Positions 22,515 through 28,546 of a stretch of 28,546 bases of DNA are shown here, piece after piece. This DNA is from Pezizomycotina sp. ARF18. Its lineage: Eukaryota > Ascomycota. The first letter of the stretch is position 1. Each line of letters begins with the position of its first letter. The translations under genes and the position numbers were made by a program. The DNA is taken from positions 1 through 28,546 of the forward strand of contig AZLU01000350.1 in assembly GCA_002224055.1 (NCBI GenBank), read 5' to 3'. Below the pieces are notes generated by a model, which saw nothing but the letters and a program-made list of their open reading frames with translations, was not told the DNA's origin and made no database searches.

Positions 22515-22528
22515 CCGGGCTTATAACC
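22515..22528 (-). other. Primer binding site of copy 2 (half-tRNA-iMet type)
   Basis: On the minus strand it reads GGTTATAAGCCCGG immediately inside the 5' LTR. This complements the anticodon stem-loop of initiator tRNA-Met except for one G-to-A change. Complementarity to an internal part of the tRNA rather than its CCA end indicates the copia-style half-tRNA primer. Confidence 0.78.
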
Positions 22529-22841
22529 TGCTGGCGTAGATATATATAATATCTAATGTAGGTAGGATGGGATCGAACTTGTGGATTTGACTACTAAAAA
22601 CTAACTAGACTAACTGAGGGAAATATACGATACTATATATAATAACTGATGATACTATAATCTTAATATAATGTATGTAATCTGCCTCGACGGCTTATAG
22701 AGCCTTGTCGTCGTAATCTCCTTGACATCTATAGCTGAGATCTTGATATCTCTAGCTGAAAGTTCCTTGTTCCTTAGCTATATAAGCATCACCTCGATGC
22801 CTATAGATTTGTTATGCCTCTTTGCATGCCAATAGCTAGCA
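22529..22841 (-). repeat. 5' LTR of copia copy 2
   Basis: Plus-strand ends are TGCTGGCG and GCTAGCA. It is abutted by the primer binding site at its left edge. It keeps more TG/CA dinucleotides (for example GATGATAC and AGCATCACC) than the partner LTR. Confidence 0.9.
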
Positions 22842-22846
22842 TTTTC
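22842..22846. repeat. Target site duplicate, right (TTTTC)
   Basis: Matches CTTTC at 18023-18027 except for the first base. The following 22847-23045 is ordinary-composition DNA without a supported gene. Confidence 0.55.
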
Positions 22847-23045
22847 AACCAGTCCTGCGTTTCGCTAGTGGCTCGGCGGCCTTTGAACCTTCTTCACGAG
22901 CGCATCGACGGACGGAAGCCATAGGGCCGTCCTCGCTATGTGCTGCGTAATCTTGATCGGCAGGAAAAGCTGTGATTTTCGCGTTCAGTCCCAGGCTCAC
23001 CTGCGCCAAGTGGTACTTTCTTCTCTCGGCTCGTCCATGACAGAT

Positions 23046-23419
23046 TTATTTTTATAAACATCTCAAATTAATATATTATAATATATTAACGTTAATTTTC
23101 TTAAAAGAATATCTTTATTATGTAAAGCTATTTAAAGAATTAAATTTATAATAAATTAATTAAAAACTTTAAAAATAATAATAACAAGCTAATATCATTT
23201 GTAAGTTGAATAGCTTTTTATTTTTTGATACGTATTTTTAATATATTCGTTTTTATTTAATTAATGTTATAATTTATTATTATGATATAAGTAATTTTTT
23301 TATTAATTATAAAATTGCCTCTTTATTTATGATTTATTATAAGGGCTTTTTTTTTATCGCCCTGAGGGTTCCCTCGCTAGTAATATTCTCTTCCTCTTCT
23401 CCCGTAATATCATCGTTAC
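23046..23419. repeat. AT-rich dispersed repeat, copy A
   Basis: Shares its two ends with 27506-27930: the left edge TTATTTTTATAAACAT and a right block of about 70 bp that includes TTTTTATCGCCCTGA and CCCTCGCTAGTAA and finishes CCCGTAATATCATCGT. The middle is strongly AT-rich and aligns only loosely. The right block contains two small inverted repeats, AGGGC/GCCCT (23342-23346 with 23359-23363) and GAGGGTTCCCTC (23364-23375). No coding capacity. Could be a solo LTR, a short non-autonomous transposon or a shared 3' end of a larger element. Confidence 0.65.
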
Positions 23420-23661
23420 CGAATTGCATATTTAAGAAGCTCCTCTGTTAACATTTCGTGCGAATACCCGGGAATTTAAGCAGTCGAGCATTTGAATTCG
23501 AAGCTCGCCAACAAGAGGACCGTCTATCAGCCAAGGCGGTACCTCGAAGCGCCACGTTGTCTGGTAATTGTCGTGCGGCGCCGTTCCCCGTCGCAACCTG
23601 TACAACAATAGTGCTTGGTGTACAACCTATCGGGACGAAAGACGTAGCGAAAGAACATCCA

Positions 23662-24090
23662 TTAAAGCGAGATGATCCCTATCAACCAGTACTGCGTCCA
23701 GGCACTGCAGGGATGCAAACGAAAGTAATATACAGAAGTCAAGAAAAAAAAAAAGGGGAACCATCCCTACCCTTAGATTTGGTCCACCCCTTAGTGTCTC
23801 CGTCGCTGGAACAATTGAAGTGCTCGACGTAGTCAGGAAGTACGGCCAGCAGAATGCCAAAGGGTGTAGTCTGCGCCGGACAGAAGCTTCTAAATATCCC
23901 GTCCATCCATACGCTGACGAGGTACTCACGGCGGGTACTCGTTCAAGTCGAATAATAACGGCAAATTCTACGCCATTTCTGAGTATTACGGTGCAGGTAG
24001 ATCCTTCGCCTACTTCCACTTCATTTTGCTCTTCGAAGACGGCTGACGTGATCCTATCCCGACCTGGCATTGGATTTTGTTGGCCTTCAT
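23662..24090 (-). pseudogene. Unknown protein, paralogue of the gene at 24907-25500, broken
   Basis: From ATG 24088-24090 the minus strand gives MKANKIQCQVGI. One frame away come EQNEVEVGEGSTCTVILRNG and VEFAVIIRLERVP, and in the third frame REYLVSVWMDGIFRSFCPAQ. The last block matches GEYLMCVWTDGVFRTFMKAR of the plus-strand gene and the middle block matches its TEFSIHFDLTESPR, so the two genes are homologous over at least 60 residues. The pattern (Cys-Thr-x-Ile stretch, then a hydrophobic strand and V-W-x-D-G) recalls a fungal DUF7918-type beta-rich domain, but that resemblance is tentative. At least two frame changes are present. The frame ends at TAA 23662-23664 after a phenylalanine run encoded by a T-run. 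Confidence 0.5.
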
Positions 24091-24906
24091 ATTTCGTGTT
24101 TCGCTCCGCTTGCGTCTATACTTTAGCTCGTGGCAGAAGTGGATGACCAGGATATTTTTTTTTCTTTATTTAGAGGATGGTTTTCTTCAGTTGCAATATA
24201 GTATCGTAGTAGACAAGATGTCCCCTTTTTAACCTTTGGTGGCTTGTACCGAAGTCAACTTCAATATATTGATCTCACTGTAAGCTCGAGGACTTTATAT
24301 TCAGAACTAAAAATCCAAAGCACCCGTGCCGATAACCAGCATAGAAGAAGGTTAGGAAGCTTATACGAAAGTTAAAAAGATAATAAACTTTTTCTCTCGG
24401 AGCAATTTACAGGTCCGACTAAATACATGCTATCACAGTTTACCTAAACGCATCCAGGCGTCTCACATCCCTATCTAATAAAGGTTGTTAAATACATGGT
24501 AGCTAAGCCATATCGCTACGCGGCACAAGAAATGTAAAGATTCATTGCTTCTTTACATGGCCGTACGTATCACTCTGGCCTGTCGAGGATTAGAAACTCT
24601 ACGAGAATTTCTTGTGTGTGTAGCTGACAGTAGTATTGTGGTTTACTGCAACCGCCAGAGATAGATGTATGCCCAGCGGAAGTCGCTAGGAAGTATAGAC
24701 TTTTGACTTTTGCTTTACGCTTTGAGAAAGGTTTTGGACAAATCGAAACTAAAACTCAATTTCGCCACCGAAGGCTCAAAGCTACCAAGGTTGAGAAAGG
24801 GATATCCTATCCGTATTACCTACGAAAGACATCCAGCATGACAAACACATAGCAGAAAAGAGAAAGACAGAGAGAGAGAGAGAGCAGAAGAAGACCGGCG
24901 GTATCG
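24091..24906. other. Intergenic region between divergent paralogues
   Basis: About 0.8 kb separates the two head-to-head genes and would hold both promoters. It contains an (AG)n tract at 24869-24884 and a short T-run near 24152-24160. No gene is supported. Confidence 0.45.
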
Positions 24907-25500
24907 ATGCCACCTCTCCCCGAAGTACGACTTCAACGGCTACAAAGACTACGCCGCATCGGAAACTAACGCGATAGACTACTCGAACTCAGCGGTGGTG
25001 TGTTTGTCCGGTTTCGGGAGCTCGACGAAATGGAAATTAATAACACCCACTCGAGCTGCTCCGTAACTATGGGGCAAAAGGCGCGCACGGAGTTCTCTAT
25101 CCATTTTGACCTGACCGAATCCCCACGCGGGGAATACCTCATGTGCGTGTGGACCGACGGCGTCTTCAGGACGTTTATGAAGGCGAGGACGGTATTCGAA
25201 GCCCGTTGTCGATGATGGTCCCGAGTGCTTTGCCTTCCTGGCGAGATCTAACGGGTGGAGTGAGTATTTCGGTGAAAGCGGTACGTAAAAAAAAGAATGC
25301 TTCTGGACTTTTTGGGTGCGCTCGATTTGCTAGAGTTTGCTCTCCTTCGCTAATATAAAATGATTCCCTAGAACGGTAAATTTACCACGATCTTGGTGCA
25401 GATCGCGAGGAGGACGTCTGCCGATGACCAAACCCGTGGCGATACCCGCTGCCAGTGGAAGTCGCTTCGCTCTCCGGAGGACCTCTGTGGCAACCTTTGA
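24907..25500 (+). pseudogene. Unknown protein, paralogue of the gene at 23662-24090, broken
   Basis: The ATG at 24907 opens a frame with one early TAA (after 20 codons) that then runs through FVRFRELDEMEINN, KARTEFSIHFDLTESPRGEY and LMCVWTDGVFRTFMKARTVF. One base later the frame continues as PVVDDGPECFAFLARSNGWSEYFGES up to a GTACGT donor at 25281. A GT-AG intron at 25281-25371 (branch-like GCTAATA near 25349) leads to a final exon reading NGKFTTILVQIARRTSADDQ and ending at TGA 25498-25500. As written the exons are not in phase. Homology to the minus-strand neighbour is clear in the VW-DG block. Function unknown; an affinity to DUF7918-type proteins is only a suggestion. Confidence 0.5.
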
Positions 25501-25795
25501 CTTCAAGTGCCTAGCTTGAATCCGAGAATCGCTGCGTGCATGGGGAATTTTTTCTGCGTTCGTTTTAGATTTTTCTTCCCTTTCTTTGTATTATATTATT
25601 TTTTGTTTTAATTTTTATTTCATTTTTTTCTCTTTTAATTATTGCCTGAATTTCTATTTTATTTGCTAGATAAGAAGCAACAAATAAACAAACACCAACT
25701 CCGCATCATCAACAAACACCATCACCATCACCTACCGACCTCTTCCTGCTCTCCAGGCCGCAATTCGTCGATTCTCTACTACCCAACACCTTCGA

Positions 25796-26761
25796 GATGC
25801 CGACTATTCATAATATCAGCTGCTCACTCCATACGTTCACCCAATCCCTGCTGACCAGCCCTCTCCAGGAAAGCAACGTCGCGGGCGGCGGGTACGTCCG
25901 CTCTGCCGACGTCCACCTCGGCTCCCGTTCTGTCATGTTCGGGCGTCTCCCTTGACTTTACGACCTTCGCATCGCCATGCTTAGGCTGGTCATCACCCTA
26001 AACAACTCCCTCCTGACCGTCGGTACCGTCGACACGCTGGCTACAACCCTGGTAAACTTACGCCGCGTTCGTCTGCGGCCTTTCCCCACCGGCCAACACT
26101 CCCTTATACCCTGAACCTCGTACCAACAACCAACGGTAAGTATACTAATCCACTGTTTTCCCACATTCTTGTCCACCACCACCGCAGGTCTCCAACTTGA
26201 AGGCCGAAGATAAAAGCTGATGATGAGATGCAAAAACTGCAGCCCCCGACCCTCCTACGATCGACGTGTGCCTCGTTATTCCTGGCCATACGCGGTAGAT
26301 ACTGGACGACCCCTCCTGCCGCTCACTAAGTAGCCCTGGGCCGTTGGTGGCTTCTTTCACGTTTATTTGCCGCTTGCTTCCCTTCAGTAAGTAATCCCGT
26401 TGATCCTGTACAGTCCTGATCTCTCAACGCTCTAGAGGGAACTTCCGACTGACCAACTTTTGGCGAATAAAAACAAGCCCCGTCCCTGTCGCCGCCCGCG
26501 GGTCATGGTGGGCCGGCTGGAGCTCCGCTCCCCCCCATTGTCGGACCGGCCCTCCCTGCACAGGCCTCCAAGTACTTCCACATTCCGCCCGCAACTGCTC
26601 CCGCGCCGCCATCGTCCGCTACACCTTCGTCTGCACGACTCTGCACCGCTGCCTTCACCCGCCGCACCGTCGTCCTCCGCGCGAGTCTCTCTTCCGGCGC
26701 AACTTCTACCACCGCGACGAACGACGCAGCCTTGAACGCTAGTTCCCCGGCAGTACCATAG
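25796..26761 (+). pseudogene. Unrecognised spliced gene, frame broken
   Basis: The ATG at 25796 starts MPTIHNISCSLHTFTQSLL, continuing GGGYVRSADVHLGSRSVMF to a TGA near 25953 and further in the same frame with LRIAMLRLVITLNNSLLTVG. A textbook fungal intron lies at 26136-26187 (52 bp, GTAAGT, TACTAAT branch, CAG), joining LNLVPTTN to GLQLEG. Later frames give KADDEMQKLQPPTLLRSTCA and, after 26520, a Pro/Ala/Ser/Thr-rich end (PALPAQASKYFHIPPATAPA) stopping at TAG 26759-26761. The intron is the best evidence of a real gene; the extent of the 3' part is inferred. It may be two adjacent genes. No family recognised. 25500-25795 upstream has only a T-rich tract and the presumed promoter. Confidence 0.42.
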
Positions 26762-27505
26762 CGGCGGCCAGCAGTGCTGAGATTGCCGCCAAGTTCCGAA
26801 GGAGATGGAGGCTCCCGGAATCTAGGCTCGGATAGCTGGGGGATGAGATTTTTTTTTTTTTGACAATAACGATGGGAGGAGCAAAGATTTAAGGAGTATT
26901 TACTATATTAATCGTCCTGCGTTTTATCGAGGGAAAAAACTAACGCGGGGTTCGTTGCATTTCTTTCTTCTTCCGTTTGTTTTGTTTCCCCCTCCCCTTT
27001 CAGTTGAGAGCAGTATTGTATCAGGTTTTTTTTTACAAGTCTTTCTAGTTCCTGTCTATACACTATCATTACTGTTCATCATTAGCTTCTAAGGTAACCC
27101 TGAAAAAGGGACGAAGACTGCGCTTTTTTTCTTTTCATGCTCAGCGGCCTCGTTTTGCCGGAATAGAAACACACGATCCTGGTTGAGGTCCGATGTTTTT
27201 TACATAGTGGATGACGATGAATATTCACCCTTTTCAAGTTGTATAGCTGTCAAATAAAGCACGCCGCAATAGTAGAGAGAACAAGTTTCATACCGCCGAA
27301 GATCTCCAGTGGCCTATATACACGTAAGGCTCCTTGGTAGTATATAGGGAAGATCCGAGTCCGCGACAGTATAATCGAGCGCCGGTCACTCGTATGAAGA
27401 CTCTGAGCCCCCTTTAAACAAAATGTCGTTTTTTATTTTTTATTTTTTATTTTTTATTTTTATTTTACCCTATCAACTCACTCATAATCAACGTCAACAC
27501 ACTAC
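26762..27505. other. Intergenic region with T-rich tracts, no supported gene
   Basis: Contains T-runs near 26850-26861 and 27026-27034 and a (TTTTTTA)n array at 27429-27467. No reading frame or intron signal stands out. Confidence 0.5.
27429..27467. repeat. TTTTTTA tandem array
   Basis: Several near-perfect heptamer-like units lie just upstream of AT-rich repeat copy B. Simple-sequence repeat. Confidence 0.75.
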
Positions 27506-27930
27506 TTATTTTTATAAACATTTAAATAACAACTTATAATAATATACAGCAGTATTAACGGTAATTTTTTTTTAAAAAAAAAAAAACTTTTTTTTAGATG
27601 ACTTAAAAGCTTACTTAAGAATATATAGATTTATAAAAAAAATCGGCAAAAAAAAAAAACAACTTTATAAATTAACATGAATAAAAAATAATAGTAATAA
27701 ATAATATTACCCGTAGGTTAAGCGCCTTTTTTATTAATAATACGTATTTATTATATCCTTTTTTTTTTTTTTTTTAATTGGTAGTATAATTTAAAGTATT
27801 GTTTTTTATCGTAACTATAGAAATTAAACCCCTACTTACGGCTTAAATATAAACGACTTTTCTTTTTATCGCCCTGAAGGTCCCCTCGCTAGTAACATTC
27901 TCTTCTCCTGTCCCGTAATATCATCGTCAC
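27506..27930. repeat. AT-rich dispersed repeat, copy B
   Basis: Same left edge (TTATTTTTATAAACAT) and right block (TTTTTATCGCCCTGAAGG, CCCTCGCTAGTAA, CCCGTAATATCATCGT) as 23046-23419, in the same orientation. The inner inverted repeat of copy A is broken here by G-to-A and T/C differences. The centre has many A and T runs and is about 50 bp longer than in copy A. Confidence 0.65.
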
Positions 27931-28042
27931 TTTCCTCCCTCACGTGTTCCTCGGCTCCTCCGGCGACATCGTCGTGTCGCTCACCGCGGTAGCTCCGCGG
28001 CCTTCCCACAGCACCTTCATCGCTCTGTCAGCCCCTTCGTAG

Positions 28043-28404
28043 CTAGGCGGTCGTCTTCACGAGCGTCCCCGCTTGCATCCCCGCCAGCTCCTTCGCCCGC
28101 TCCGCGGTCTTTATTGCAGGGACGGGTGGCGGCGCCGCAGCGGTAGCAGGAACGCTGGCGATAGAACCCGTGGAAGGCGGGGGTGCGGTAGTAGTCGGTG
28201 CTGCGAGTGTCGCGGGGGTAGTAGTCGTGCTGGAAGCGAGGTCGCTGCCAGCGGAGGAGCAGGAGCTGCGGCGTTCCCCGAAGGAATCGACGTTGCCGGA
28301 GCGGTCGCGGAGCCGCAGAGGTCGCTGAGGAATCGTCGGGGCTGCTGCCGCTGCTGCTGGAGGAGGCGCCGGTGGGCCCATGCCGGGTGGCGAGATGGAG
28401 GGCG
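28043..28404 (-). CDS. 3' exon of an Ala/Pro/Thr-rich low-complexity protein, partial
   Basis: The minus-strand frame runs from a splice acceptor at 28405 (CAAAG, with CTAAC branch at 28420-28424) through SPPGMGPPAPPPAAAAAAP and SSTTTTPATLAAPTTTAPPP to KTAERAKELAGMQAGTL and a TAG at 28043-28045. A matching donor GTACGT lies at 28522-28527, giving an intron of about 123 bp, and the upstream exon continues past the window edge. An internal ATG at 28381 could be a start instead. The composition suggests a disordered or surface-type protein; no domain recognised. AT-rich repeat copy B ends about 110 bp downstream. Confidence 0.45.
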
Positions 28405-28546
28405 CTTTGTCAAAAATACGTTAGTTTACGCAATTTGGAATTATGAATGGAACGCTGCTGGCCAGGTGATGTTATGGAACGGAGCAAAGTAGAAATGAAA
28501 GTCGGACGATAGTAAAAGTTAACGTACATGCGAGAGGAGGAGCAAT

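Larger units (their letters stand above)
18028..22841 (-). mobile_element. Complete RIP-inactivated Ty1/copia LTR retrotransposon (copy 2)
   Basis: The element is about 4.8 kb with two LTRs of 315 and 313 bp bounded by TG/CA ends. The orientation is minus: the primer site (22515-22528) abuts the right LTR and the polypurine tract (18343-18351) abuts the left one. Reading minus, the order is gag with a CCHC zinc knuckle (21650-21691), integrase region, reverse transcriptase with its YVDD motif (19331-19342), then RNase H next to the 3' LTR (near 18500-18560, HYNKTKHIDI-like after allowing for RIP). RNase H following the reverse transcriptase next to the 3' LTR fits copia/Pseudoviridae. All frames are filled with TAA/TAG. 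Flanks CTTTC (18023-18027) and TTTTC (22842-22846) look like a 5-bp target duplication with one C/T difference. It cannot encode active proteins. Confidence 0.92.

Noticed and set aside
23458-23832. 124-codon plus-strand frame
   Set aside because: It lacks an ATG start (GTG), overlaps antisense to the paralogue gene, and shows no family features.
26388-26413. GTAAGT...CAG pair that could be a second intron of the 25796 gene
   Set aside because: Only about 26 bp, too short for a spliceosomal intron, and there is no branch site.
28073-28492. 139-codon plus-strand frame rich in Arg and Gly
   Set aside because: Shadow of the GC-rich Ala/Pro-coding minus-strand exon, and it runs across the proposed intron.

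Overview
The window looks like the genome of a filamentous ascomycete (Pezizomycotina). It has short GT-AG introns of about 50-120 bp with CTAAC or CTAAT-like branch sites. It carries protein families typical of these fungi: an allantoate-permease-type MFS transporter, a pepsin-like secreted protease, F-box proteins with CxxC pairs, and a protein with an N-terminal helical domain joined to a pseudokinase. It also has two retrotransposon blocks in which CpA/TpG are almost absent, TpA is extreme and CpG survives. That is the signature of repeat-induced point mutation (RIP). All statements come from reading the sequence; no database search or composition count was run.

Layout. 1-1605 is a RIP-degraded repeat of unknown class. 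It appears to be inserted into a minus-strand Ty1/copia element whose 5' part (gag/integrase side plus LTR) occupies 1606-3857. 3858-18027 is a gene-bearing island of balanced composition. It holds three F-box family relics (4710-5266 minus, 5467-5982 minus, 6429-6978 plus), a helical-domain/pseudokinase pseudogene (7250-8891 minus), an MFS transporter with five introns (10470-12395 plus), and a secreted aspartyl protease with a long C-terminal extension (12900-14877 minus). The rest of the island, up to the second element, has only weak orphan reading frames. 18028-22841 is a complete RIP-killed copia element on the minus strand. Its two LTRs, half-tRNA-iMet primer site, polypurine tract and near-perfect 5-bp target duplication are all visible. 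22847-28546 holds two diverged copies of an AT-rich repeat (23046-23419, 27506-27930), a head-to-head pair of paralogous unknown genes (23662-24090 minus, 24907-25500 plus), an unrecognised spliced gene (25796-26761 plus), and the 3' exon of an Ala/Pro/Thr-rich protein running off the right edge (28043-28404 minus).

The genes do not form a recognisable pathway or operon. This reads as a RIP-bounded accessory region with decayed or poorly resolved genes. Most recognisable genes are interrupted by single-base losses, usually at a short homopolymer. In the MFS and protease genes nearly every break can be explained this way. The breaks there may therefore be uncorrected long-read assembly errors rather than true pseudogenisation. 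The pseudokinase and the first F-box relic also carry nonsense codons of the type RIP produces and are better candidates for true pseudogenes. I found no convincing rRNA, tRNA, CRISPR array or novel system. The most notable points are the F-box relic cluster, the homopolymer-loss pattern, the divergent paralogue pair and the RIP-rewritten catalytic codons of the retroelement.
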